Below, piece by piece: positions 32,249-42,203 of a stretch of 64,000 nt of DNA. The number at the start of each line of letters is the position of its first letter. The stretch's first letter is position 1. The stretch is from Glaciozyma antarctica PI12 (taxonomy: Eukaryota > Basidiomycota > Microbotryomycetes > Kriegeriales > Camptobasidiaceae): contig KZ627148.1 of the NCBI GenBank assembly GCA_002917775.1, forward strand, positions 762,631 to 826,630, written 5' to 3'. A program made the position numbers and the translations under genes. Under the pieces are notes generated by a model that had not been told where the DNA came from, ran no database searches, and saw nothing but the letters and a program-made list of their open reading frames with translations.

Positions 32249-33215
32249 ATGTTCCCCACCACCGCCACTTCCTCCCTTTTCGCCTTGATGGCAACCTTTG
32301 GCCTTCTCGCCCAGAGTGCAACAGGTTCGTCCTCACCTCGTCCTCCCCCTACTCCCAGCTAACCCTCCGCGCTCAGCTCTTCCCTCCCGCGGATCCACCT
32401 CGACCTTCGCACGCCGTTCCCGCCTCTCCCGCCGCGCCCGCACGCCTGCCAACACCACTGCCGGGACGCTAGAAGTCACTCGAACGAACCCCCTCACCGG
32501 CGCCTCCCACTCGATTGTCATCGACGCCTCCTCCTTTGGCTCTGGCGGAATCGTAGGAAGCACGATCAACGTCAACTTCAACGGCAAGCGCGAGGAGCTA
32601 GGCGACCACTCGATCCTCGTCGACGCCTCCTCGTCCGGCACCTCCGCCCCCTCCAACTCATCCTCCCCTTCGACCGCTGGCGGCATCCACGATTCTACAA
32701 TCAACCTCACCGTCATCTCCCGCCTCCGCCGCGCCCTTCTCTCCCTCCTCCCCTCTCCCCACGCACGACGCGCCGTCCACCCCACTCTCCGCGCCAGGCA
32801 GGCGGGGTTCGTCTCGGACCTAGCAGCACAGGAAAGTGCCTACTCCGCCGCCGTCGCCGCCATCGTTGCCCTCTCCACCCCCGCGCCCGTAGCCGCCGCT
32901 ACCGCAACCGCCTCGCTCGACGACGTCAAGATGCTCGCCCTCGTCGAGCCCCTACTCTCCCCCCCCCCCCACGACTCTCCCGCCGCCCCCACTCCCACTC
33001 CCTCCCCTCTTGCCGCCGAAATCCTCGCCGCACTCCCTCCCCTCACGCTCACGATGACTCTCGTCGCCGGACCAGAGGGGTACGTCGACGCTGCTGGACA
33101 GGCTCCGGAGGCGGCCGCTACGGCTGCGGTCGAGAAAGCGGGAACGGCGGCGTTGCTAGTCGAGAAGATGAAGCGCGGGATTCACATCGTCAGCTTGGTG
33201 CGCCGGGACGAGTAG
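32249..33215 (+). CDS. Orphan secreted Ala/Ser/Pro-rich protein
   Basis: I do not recognise the family. Exon 1 (32249-32324) encodes a signal peptide (MFPTTATSSLFALMATFGLL then AQSATA). The intron 32325-32376 has a GTTCGT donor, a CTAAC branch and a CTCAG acceptor. Exon 2 (32377-33215) continues in phase to TAG at 33213-33215. The mature part begins with a basic stretch (RRSRLSRRARTPAN). Two similar blocks follow, HSIVIDASSFGSGGIVGSTINVNF and HSILVDASSSGTSAPS...IHDSTINL, suggesting an internal duplication. The rest is Ala/Pro-rich, with amphipathic segments (SAYSAAVAAIVALST, DDVKMLALVEPLLS, LAAEILAALPPLTLTMTLVAG). Paired Arg residues (RR near residues 45-55 and RRAL/ARR near 150) are possible processing sites. 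Extracellular location is inferred from the signal peptide. Confidence 0.65.
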
Positions 33216-33527
33216 GCGACGAGTGGGCTTTGGTTGAATTTGATTGGGAGCGAGGGACCGAGGAAGGGAGGGAGGAGAGCTGATGCGCTTGCGCTCGCTC
33301 GACGTGCTAGGAGGAGAATGATAGGAGGGATTAGAGTACCTGCCGTACTCGCGCTTGAGCTTGCTCGCGCATCAGTTTTGGGCTTGAGGCCTCGGAGACG
33401 AGAGAGGGCAGGGACCCTCGTCGTCGATAGTGTTTGGCGCTTGCGCTCTTGGAACGATTTGTTTTTTCGACAGTCGTGGTCTCATTCCTGCTCCGCACAC
33501 CTGCTCCGCACACCTGCTCGCTCTTTT

Positions 33528-33631
33528 GCTCCTCACCCGCGCTCTCCTCTCGAACGGTAGCCAGCCGAACGCGTCTTGCGCTCTCTCGCTCCTCACCCGT
33601 GCTCTCCTCTCGAACGGTAGCCAGCCGAACG
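33528..33631. repeat. Two-copy tandem repeat, 60-bp period
   Basis: Positions 33528-33571 recur at 33588-33631 with a single C/T difference (33540 versus 33600), an exact 60-base period. Just before it, a 13-bp unit (CTCCGCACACCTG) occurs twice at 33490-33515. The repeat sits in the spacer between the orphan secreted gene and the 3' end of the acid phosphatase gene, and no coding frame supports it. Confidence 0.8.
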
Positions 33632-33695
33632 TGCTCTCGACTCGCGCAAAGTAGCTCAGCTCGTAAGCTCCATTCCGAACGACTCGATTCCACCT

Positions 33696-35607
33696 CTACT
33701 GCGCACAGCTCGTCTCCCACTCCTTCCCCGTCATCTCAACCTTCTTCAACGCCTCCTTGAACCCCTCCCACGTACACACCTCACCCCTACTCCCCGCCAA
33801 ATGCATCCCAAGTTTCGCACACGCGGGGAGAACGATCGGTTTGGCGTTGTACCGCATTCGCACAAAGTGGTTGGCGGAGAAAGTGGTAGTGAAGAAGGAG
33901 GTGAGGAAGGAGGACGAGGAAGGAAGGTGGGGAGGCGGAGCGGAAGAGCTCGAAAGAGATGTGGGAGGTGAAGGGGGGCCAGCGCGAGTCGAAGACTTCG
34001 AGAGAGTTTCTGCGTGCGAGTGAACGTCAGTAAGGAGCTCGATGGGAGGCGAAGATAGAAGTAGACTCACAGGATCCCGCCGAGCGAGGTGTCGTGGGCC
34101 GAGTAGACCGCCAACCGAAGCTTCTCCATCTTCTCCTCCGGGTCGCCAACCTTCTTCTCCATCACCGTTCGCAAGTCGCCGAGGAGGCGACCCATCGACA
34201 ACCGCCGGAACTCGGGGTGCGTGTACGCATCGAACCTGCAGGCGAATCGTTAGCTTTGATCTGACGAAGCAGAGGCGAGAGTCGCTGCGAAAAGAAGAAA
34301 GAACGCACCACTCGTGTACGACTGCTCGCTCCAGCACCTCGAGCACGGCAACGTCCTCGAGCTCGTCAGGGACTTTGATGCCGTGCGCTCGACAAACCAT
34401 TACGGAGTCGAGCACGCCGTTCGCACGAGGAGTTCCGTCGATTCGAATAGGCCTGCGCGCGTGAAGGGCGTAAGTCGTTCGTTCGACAAGCTAGTAAGAT
34501 GGATGAACGCACTGCCCGTCGAGGTACTTGCTCAGCAAGTGGTCCAGCGGCGCCAGCGAGGGGTTGTACGTCGCCGCTGCGAGCTCGGCGCTTTTCCGAT
34601 CCATACGGCGCATTTTCCTGAGGCCATTCGTCAGCTCAGCTCCAATTCCCCCAACGCACGTCAAAAAGGAGAGTCACGCACATGCAGAGCGAGTTGGGAT
34701 AGAGCGTCTCGTCCATCGGATTCCGCACCGCATACTCGACCGGTCCGTCCCTCCTTCCCTCGGGGAACAATCCCGCGGCAATCTGGTGAAGACTTTCGAT
34801 CGTCCTTGGCATCCCCGTCGAGCGAAAGGTGATGGGGGCGGTCGCGAGAGGTTCGTCGGGGAGGGAAGCGGGGAGGAATCCGAGCTGGTCGACGTAGAGG
34901 GTTCGCAGTCTCGCACCAAGCTCGAGCGTCGATTGGCGTCCCAGATCCGTGAGCTCTCCCCAATAGCTGTGGCGACAAAGCATCAGCTCCCCTCGTCCGA
35001 CGCTCCCACACTCGCGCACTTACCAGTCCGCCAACCCCCCTGCAACCGCCTCGTTCCCCTCCCCCATCTCCTCAGTCAATCTCCGCACCTCCATCCGTCC
35101 AACTTTTACGCCCTCCTTGCCCTCCACCGGCGCCGTATGCCCATGAGACGGCACCTGAAACGCGCGCTGCTGGACCAGCTGTCCCTCGAACGCCTTGCCC
35201 TCTTCCGGCGTACATTCTTCCGTAGTGGGATCGCACGGTGCGAGTGCGAGTACGGCGGTGGAGAACTGTCGGCCTGTTGCGCAGAGAGGGTAGACGGCGG
35301 GTAGGCCTGCTGCTCCGGTGAGGCGTTTGCGAACAGCTGTGGCGTCGCGTTAGCTCCCCCGTGTCCCTTCCCAGCCTGATGAGGACTCACGCGTTCGTTC
35401 TCCGTGCCGTACGAACCCTGCGCGCGAACGAACGAGCTTGGTCAGCTCGTGGCTTTCTCATCGCCGAGGGGGCAGCTCACAATGCGCCTGTACAAGCTCA
35501 AGCCCCTTCGGGACGTAGTCCTCTCCGTTAGCTACCACTCCAATGAGTGCGGCGTTAGGTGGGCCACCCCTCGTGTGCGGGTGATGAGCCTGGCCGGCGA
35601 AAGACAT
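33696..35607 (-). CDS. Histidine acid phosphatase (branch 2 histidine phosphatase)
   Basis: The ATG at 35607 opens MSFAGQAHHPHTRGGPPNAA. Splicing three exons reconstructs HWFVRHGERTPVRKRLTGAA, carrying the catalytic RHGxRxP motif of histidine acid phosphatases. It is followed by LPAVYPLCATGRQFSTAVLA. Further family text is WGELTDLGRQSTLELGARLR, FRSTGMPRTIESLHQIAAGL, and near the end VYSAHDTSLGGIL, whose HD supplies the proton donor. The C-terminal exon (ETLSKSSTRAG... to GKEWETSCAQ) ends at TAG 33698-33696. About nine exons. No signal peptide is seen, so this resembles the intracellular acid-phosphatase-like/lysophosphatidate phosphatase branch more than secreted phytases. The substrate cannot be told from sequence alone. 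Confidence 0.82.
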
Positions 35608-36084
35608 GGCGAGGAAGCGGGGAAGACGGGTGGGCGCGGGTCGGTTGTCGAGGAGCGGTGAGAGCGCGTTTAAGAGGAGGTCGGAGGCAAGGCCTTGTGT
35701 GTGTTGTTGAAGCTTTGAAGTCCGGAGAGAGGGGCGGAGAGAGGAGAGCGCGAGAGCGACGGGAGGGCGAGTTGGCGTGAGCGCGGTTGCGCTTGCTGAG
35801 GTTTGTTGAGGCTTTACGACGAATCGTCTGGCTTGTTGTTTGAGTAAACAAGAAATCCTTTTACTAGCAAGGGCTCTGCACCAGCGAGCGAAGAGGTCAC
35901 CGAAGATTCACTCCGACGCCGCAATCTCAATCTCAGCTTCGGGTCATCTCGGTCATCTCGCTCCCTCCTCTCCGGGTCTCTCCAAACTCTCGTCGATGCA
36001 CGAAACTGAACGAATCCTTGCACATCTTCCCTCCTCTCAAATCCTTCCCATGAACCCTCCTGAAACCAGCGCAGCAGTCTGCGA
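35608..36084. other. Intergenic region upstream of the acid phosphatase
   Basis: 477 bp between the acid phosphatase start and the stop of the first COX13 gene, both on the minus strand. No supported gene or RNA; it must hold the acid phosphatase promoter and the COX13 3' end. Confidence 0.5.
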
Positions 36085-37098
36085 TCACTCGTGGGCGGTG
36101 GTGGGGTCAATGTTGATCTGTGCAAGGCGTCAGTTCACGTGAACAATCATCAAGAGCAGGAGAAAACGCACCTCGGGGTTGTGGAAGAGGGTGTTGGGGC
36201 CCTGCGAGCAGCGAAGAGAGTCAGCACCGTCGCTCTCAAGTCCGGAAACGTCGCGACTCACCCATGCGTATCCACCGCGAGCGTTGGGCATAGACATGTC
36301 TGCGAGGCGTAGAACGCGTTAGTCCCTCCTCTTCGTCGTCGTCTCGAGCGACCCAAACTCACAGTTCTGCAATCAAAAGGTCAGCGACGAGACTTTGAAA
36401 TCAAAAGCGACGACGACTCACGCAGACGATACGCTCAGGAGCCTCTCCTCCGTTCTCCTCCTTCATGTGCTCGACGTGAGCGTGGTGCTCGGACATCATC
36501 GACTCGGCGTTGAGGTAGCCAATGATGACTGCGTGCAAAGGCGGGGTCAGCTCCTCCTCGCAGTGCGACGTCGACCTCGCGATCGAGGACCACGACGAGT
36601 CCCCCGTGTCGATCCGGCACCCTCACCAGCAGGGAACGCAAAGTAAAAGCTTTAGGAACCAGCAAAGGCGTCAGCGCATGGTTCAACACAAGTCGCGACG
36701 AGATGAGAAGGGACCAGAAGACGACGACGGCGCTCCATCCCTCGACGGCACTCCCAGGCTCCAGCACAACGCTCTGATCGCCGTATTAGCACCTCCCAGT
36801 CCTCCCCAACGATTCCGCGATCCCCCTTCCCCTCTGCGTTCACACCACCCCGTCCCCACAGACCTCGCACCTACCCCCCTCCCTCCCCCCTCCCCACCAC
36901 ACGGCGCACGTCCAGCTCAAGGACTCACGTAATCTTGCGCCAGAGATCAGCGCTCCCAGCTGCGTGGTGCTTGACGGCCTCGCGTTGCTTGACGAACTCG
37001 TTCTCGGCGGAGGGGGCGGCGGTGGAGTAGGCCTTCCTCGAGGCGAGGGGGGCGCGGGTGCGGAGGGCTGAGGCGAAGCGGGGGATGGCGAAGGACAT
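36085..37098 (-). CDS. COX13: Cytochrome c oxidase subunit VIa, copy 1
   Basis: Nuclear-encoded accessory subunit of mitochondrial complex IV. Seven exons: 37098-36929, 36650-36628, 36529-36422, 36366-36363, 36299-36262, 36201-36172 and 36117-36085. The basic N-terminus (MSFAIPRFASALRTRAPLAS) is a targeting peptide. Then come FVKQREAVKHHAAGSADLWRK, TFYFAFPAVIIGYLNAESMM as the single membrane helix, EHHAHVEHMKEENGGEAPER, and after the 4-nt exon NYMSMPNARGGYAWGPNTLF with HNPEINIDPTTAHE. The W-G-x-x-x-L-F-x-N-P ending is the family signature. Exon 4 is only AACT, yet it is needed to keep the frame and restore the Asn-Tyr pair. Stop TGA at 36087-36085. It is tandem with a second COX13 gene, with matching intron positions. 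Confidence 0.9.
36363..36366 (-). other. 4-nt internal microexon of COX13 copy 1
   Basis: AACT is flanked by a TTGCAG acceptor and a GTGAGT donor. Only its inclusion joins ...RIVC to NYMSMPN in frame. The paralogue has TCTT at the same place. Confidence 0.8.
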
Positions 37099-37502
37099 GA
37101 TTGACTTTGGATGGTGTTGGTGTTGAAGGGAGAGAGGATTGAGAGTTGGTTTTGTGAGATGGAGAAGTACCGAGAAATGATGCGAGGAGTGAAAAAGAGA
37201 GGGGTCAAAAACAGGCTGGGGGCCGAGATCGCCTTTCCTCGATCCATCTCTGAGCGACGACGACGACGACGACGACGATGCTCGCGTGGCTTTCATCAGT
37301 CGTCCTCGCTGTTCACTGCTGGGCCTGGACAACGACGAGGTTCACTTCGTTGACCGATCCTCTCTCTCCTCCCTCGAAACTCTCGCAGGTCCCTCACGAA
37401 AGGAACTCGCCGATATGATCCTCCTTTCAGATCTACTCTCCCAGACTCCCTCGTATATTCCCGCCTCGATATCTTCGCTGCAACATATATCCTCGCCATC
37501 AC
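37099..37502. other. Intergenic region with (CGA)8 microsatellite
   Basis: 404 bp between the two COX13 genes, holding the promoter of copy 1 and the 3' end of copy 2. A (CGA)8 run lies at 37255-37278. No coding region is supported. Confidence 0.55.
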
Positions 37503-39288
37503 TTAAGCCTCAGGCTCAATGTTGACCTGCGCGACAGCGTCAGCGACAGAGTGAGGACCAAGGAGGAGTAAACGTACGTGGGGGTTGAAGAAGATGGTGT
37601 GGTTTCCCTGCGAGGGTCAAGGCGTCAGCTAAGATCAAGCGGAAGGAAGAAGGAGGGGACTGACCCAGGGGAACTCGACAGCGCGCTTGTTCATGTCTGC
37701 GGGAGGAGGTCGGTCAGCCAGTGTCGTGGTTGACTCGGTAAAGAAAGCGAGCGTACAAGACTGCGAAGAACGTCAGCTCACGAAAACGCAGACACGACGA
37801 AAGGAACTCACGTAGACGGTCCTCTCGGGGGCCTCTCCTCCGTTCTCAGCCTTAAGGTGTTCAGCGTGAGACTCGTGCTCGGCCATCATCGACTCGGCGT
37901 TGAGATATCCAACGATGACTGCAAAGAGGGGATTAGCGAGGGTCTTGAGGAGGTACGGTACATTTTGGGGAGCAAAAGGCAATGACTCCCTCGCCTTCAG
38001 ACAACTGAGAGGTTGTACGCAACGAGAAGCAGAGGCACTCTTACAACGTCACCTTCACTGTGCTGACCTCGCAAAGCGAGGAGAGACCGAGTGAGGATAG
38101 CGCGAGCAAGGCGTCCTCCTTCTGCGTGTGCGTTCCCGATTCCAAAGCTCTGCAAGTCGCAGCTCGAACAAGCTCTCCCTGCCCCCTGCATCCCCGAATC
38201 GTGGAATTGGCAGCTGCTTGCGCCGGTCACATCGGACGAACGCAGCTTCGAACAGTCGAAGCGGGCGCCAAACGATTGAACCGAGAGAGCAAGCTGCCAC
38301 TCTGGGCGGCGTGAACTCGCCTCGACACCGCAGTGACTCCCCATCCATTCACAGCAGACAGTTTCTGCCGGCAGCTGCGAGCACAACTACTCTCCCGTGA
38401 ATGGGGAGCTTCACTTAGGGCGTTCCGTGCTTCTCCTCCCTCTCTCCGAGAAGCGACCGCTCGCTCACCAGATGAGCGTCTGAACGGCTGCGCTCGGTCG
38501 CCCTTTCGGCGAGCTCACGCCGCAGAAGAGCGGTGTCAACGACCCGTCTGGAGGAACGGGGAGCTGAGACGCGAAGGAGCCAGGCGAGAGCGTTGCTTCC
38601 TCGGACCGAAATTATGCGCCAGCCTCGAGGACGAGGCGGATTCACGGACAGGTGGAGGGTGTAACGACTTGCGACACCCCCAAGACGAGTAGCAACGACC
38701 TCCTGCAGGACTCGATGGAGGCGGACACCGTTGAGCTTGCTCGTCCTCGCGCGGGGACGAGTTCGCCCAGCGGATCCTTCACTTTGCCCTGCGCAGGCTT
38801 CAGCTCCGTCCCAGCTCTTGCTGCTTGAACACAGCCAGGTCGGGTAGCCCACACGCACTCTCAGCGCGCGTCAGCTCCCTCCTTCCTGCTTCCCAGCTGC
38901 CAATCCCCGCTTCCAATACCCTCCCCAGACCGATTCGACTCACTCATGGGGAAGGCAAAGTAGTAACTGCAAAGGCACTCGAGTCAGCTCTCGTTCTGGC
39001 GTCCCTCGGCTGTTCAGCCCCTTGCTGCAACGGCAACACCCCACGCCCGAGCCATCCCGGTCTCGCTCCATCCTCGTCTCCCCTCGTCTCCTCTCTCCCC
39101 TCGCTCCACCCTGACTCGTAGACTCACGTCACCTTGCGCCAGAGCTCTCCACTTCCAGCGGCGTGGTGCTTGAGGGCCTCGCGCTGGGCGACGAAGTCGT
39201 TGGGAACGGCCGTGGCGTAGGAGCGAGTAGCCTGGGGCCCAGAAGCCTGGCGGAAGGTAGGGATAGCACGGCGGATGAAGGAGGACAT
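37503..39288 (-). CDS. COX13: Cytochrome c oxidase subunit VIa, copy 2
   Basis: Second complex IV subunit VIa gene, with the same seven-exon layout as copy 1. The ATG at 39288 gives MSSFIRRAIPTFRQASGPQA and exon 1 ends at 39128 after LWRKV. Exon 2 (38966-38944) reads YYFAFPM, then a 1025-nt intron (38943-37919) precedes IVGYLNAESMMAEHESHAEH and LKAENGGEAPERTVY. A 4-nt exon TCTT (37760-37757) restores Ser-Tyr, giving YSYMNKRAVEFPW. The ending is GNHTIFFNPHVNIEPEA and TAA at 37505-37503. Its C-terminus (FPWGNHTIFFNPH) is closer to the usual fungal consensus than that of copy 1. The long intron has no match in copy 1, where the same intron is 98 nt. It diverges from ATG18, with 180 bp between the ATGs. 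Confidence 0.9.
37757..37760 (-). other. 4-nt internal microexon of COX13 copy 2
   Basis: TCTT lies between a TTCGCAG acceptor and a GTACGC donor. It supplies Ser and the first base of Tyr, joining RTVY to YMNKRAV in frame. It is equivalent to 36363-36366 in copy 1. Confidence 0.8.
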
Positions 39289-39468
39289 GGTTGATATGGT
39301 ATTTGGCTGAGGAGAGTTGGCAGTCGACGGGGGTCAAAGAGTCCTCTGCTGCTGGAGCTCACTAGGGCTGAGGAGGTGCTACTCCAGCTGAGGTGCTACT
39401 TCACCTCGAGGTCACTCCCTCCCAGCTGCTTCTCCCAACCCGCCCTGGCAACGACGACGACCACGACG

Positions 39469-42172
39469 ATGGCAGCTCGAGGGGGAATCACTTCTCACCC
39501 AGACCTCCTCAGCGTAAACTTCAACCAAGACAGCACGTTCGTCAACAACCGCCGCACACCTCCTGAGAGCTCCCACTGACGACGACGACTCGCAACAGGT
39601 GCATCTCAACAGGAACCAGGAAGGGCTACACCATCACCAACTGCGATCCGTTTGGGAAGGTCTACGGGAAGAGTGAGTCTGCTGTTGAGAGGTCGAGGCG
39701 GGGGTTCGTGCGAGCTCGGGTGGCGCTTCAGCTGGTCACGGCGCAGTACAGGACGGCTGGGAGCGCACGAGGGAGCTGATTCGCAGGGTGACTGAGGTGG
39801 AAGGCGTGGGTGGAGCTCGGCGCCTTTGTGCGAGGAGCTCTGCTCACGGCCTGGGAGCCGCTGTTCGTGTGGCTACGAGCTCATTCCGTTCTCTCCTGCT
39901 CTGAGCTCCCTTTCAAGAGGTAGCGAAGAGCCTGATTGAAGCGAATCGAAGCCTAGCCAGTGCAAGCAGTGTTCCAGGCTGCCACTCGAAGACTTGCACC
40001 CTCAGCGCGCCTTAGGAACTCCCGACTGCTTTCGTTCGGCTCACTCTTCGCGCTGAGCAGGCCAGGGTAGTCAAGTGGAACATCAGAACGTGCTGTGGCC
40101 AGTCTGCTGGCATTCGGGAGGCTTTGGAGCGCTCGCCGAGCTGTTCGACCTTCCTCCGTCTCATGAGCTCTCGCGCTCCAGCAACGGGGGTTGAACTCGA
40201 ACGGGATGGCACGAGCGCGAATATGGTGCAAATTGTAGAGGGACCAGCCTAACGACCGCAACGGCGTCGTATCGTGCCGTGAAGCCTGGCCGAGGGTTTG
40301 AGCTTGCGAGGTGAGGCGCATGGGTCGGCGACTCCAGCTGCTCGCACGGAAACAATGGCGCACAGCACTGTGCAAAGCAAGTGCGTTGGACGGTCTCGAC
40401 TGTAGAGGGCGCTTCATCCTACGCCTGCACTCCAAAGTTGGGGGAGCGGTTTTAGCTCGCTTGGCGGGGAAGTGGTGTGGGCGCAGCATGATGCGCTCTC
40501 TGGAGCTGACAGCGGTAACGGTAGAACTGTTCACGGTAACGCCTAGCTCAGGGGGTATTCGAACGGGTGGAATGCTCCTACTGGACTTCGACAGAGCAGG
40601 CCACACGTGCGAGGGCGCACGCTAACCCTCTCTCCGCAGGCGATGGCGCGACTTCAATCGTGGAAATGCTGTTCTGCACGTCGCTCGTGGCGCTCGTAGG
40701 AGCTGGAGATCGACCAAACTCGAGCACTCGCCGCCTGCAGATCGTCAACACCAAGGTGCGCGTCTCCTCTCCTTTGCTGCTCCGCTCGCACTGACGATTT
40801 CTGCAGCGGCAATCTACCATCTGCGAGCTCACCTTCCCCATGACTATTCTTGCTGTCAAGCTTAACCGGCGGCGGCTCGTCGTCGTGCTGGAGGAGCGGA
40901 TCTACCTCTACGACATCAGCAACATGAAGCTCCTCCACGAGATCGAGACCAGTCCGAATCCTCAAGGTACGTTCCTTCTTCCCATCGTAGCGTTCTGCCC
41001 TGACCCCCTCGCAGCCATCTGTTCCCTCTCCCCATCCTCCGAAAACAGCTACCTCGCCTACCCCTCTCCGCTCCCCTCTCCCGCAACACCCTTCGCCTCG
41101 ACTCCTCCCGCCGCCCCTCCCTCCGCCAGCTCCCAATCCAGCGGTGACGTCCTCCTCTTCGACGCCGTCTCCCTCTCCGTCACCAACATCATCCAAGCGC
41201 ACAAAGCCCCCGTCGCGAACGTCTCCCTCAACCCTTCCGGCACCCTCCTCGCCACCGCCAGTGACAGGGGTACCGTCATCCGCGTCTTTACCGTCCCGAA
41301 CGGCGACCGCATCCACGAATTCCGTCGCGGAAGCTACCCCGCCAAGATCTACTCGATCTCCTTCAACGCCGTTTCGACCTTGCTATGCGTATCGAGCGAC
41401 ACGGAGACGGTACACATCTTTAAGCTGGCGAAGAGTGGGGATAAACGGGGTCGGAGTATTCGGGGGACGAGCGCAGCGGATTTTGATGAAGATTCGGTGG
41501 GGAGGTACAACGCGTCTGAGGGGCAGGTGGGAGGGTACGAGGCCTTCATTGATAGCAAGAAGAGCGAAGGCGGAGGGATGAGGTGCGTCCTTCCACGCCG
41601 TTTCGCAGAGGGAGGACTGACGAGCGATGGCAGCGGAATACTTAGGCGAAAGTCGATGAACCTCACGAGGAACCTTGCTGGGAGCGTTGGGGGTTTCCTC
41701 CCTGGTGCTGTGACGGGAATGTGGGATCCTCAACGCGATTTCGCGTTCCTCAAGCTGCCGACAGTAGGCGTGCGGAGTGTCGTCGCTCTCAGCAGGTACG
41801 TCCCGCTCTCCCATCTCTTCCTGCGCCGCTAACCCACGTTCGGAACAGCACGACACCGCAAGTCATGGTCGTTACTTCCGAAGGTCTCTTCTATTCGTAC
41901 GCGATCGATTTGGAGAACGGCGGCGAGTGCGTTTTGCAGAAGTCGTATTCGCTTCTCGATGGCGCAGCAGACGATGTTAGCGGGTGGGCTGCTTCTCCTC
42001 TGACTTGCGGAGACCGTTGGCTGACTTTGGTGTTTTGCAGGACCTCGCCGATGGGAGATTGAGCGCAGTCGGGAGTAGTGCGGAGCGGGCAGTAGGATTC
42101 ACGGACTCGGATGTAATCTCTGGGGGTTCGCAGTTCGCTAGACGCCCGACTCGCTCAGGATCCTCTCGATGA
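39469..42172 (+). CDS. ATG18: PROPPIN autophagy protein Atg18 (WIPI)
   Basis: Seven-bladed beta-propeller that binds PI3P and PI(3,5)P2 and acts in autophagosome formation and vacuole membrane recycling. The ATG at 39469 reads [20 protein letters not shown]; exon 2 gives [21 protein letters not shown] 967-nt intron (39673-40639) follows, unusually long here. Then come [60 protein letters not shown] and IYDLYDISN-type text. The lipid-binding FRRG motif appears in [19 protein letters not shown]. Later exons give [20 protein letters not shown] and [21 protein letters not shown] final exon ends SGSSR and TGA at 42170-42172. Only 31 bp separate it from the UTP21 stop on the other strand. Confidence 0.92.
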
Positions 42173-42203
42173 TCGCAGCGTCCATTCAAACAGCTTGAGC
42201 ATT

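Noticed and set aside
37255-37278. (CGA)8 as a coding Asp/Arg repeat
   Set aside because: It lies in the spacer between COX13 genes with no supported reading frame; treated as a microsatellite only.
40540-40620. tRNA-like A box (TAGCTCAGGGGG) inside the long ATG18 intron
   Set aside because: No matching GGTTCGANTCC B box at the right distance and no cloverleaf could be drawn.
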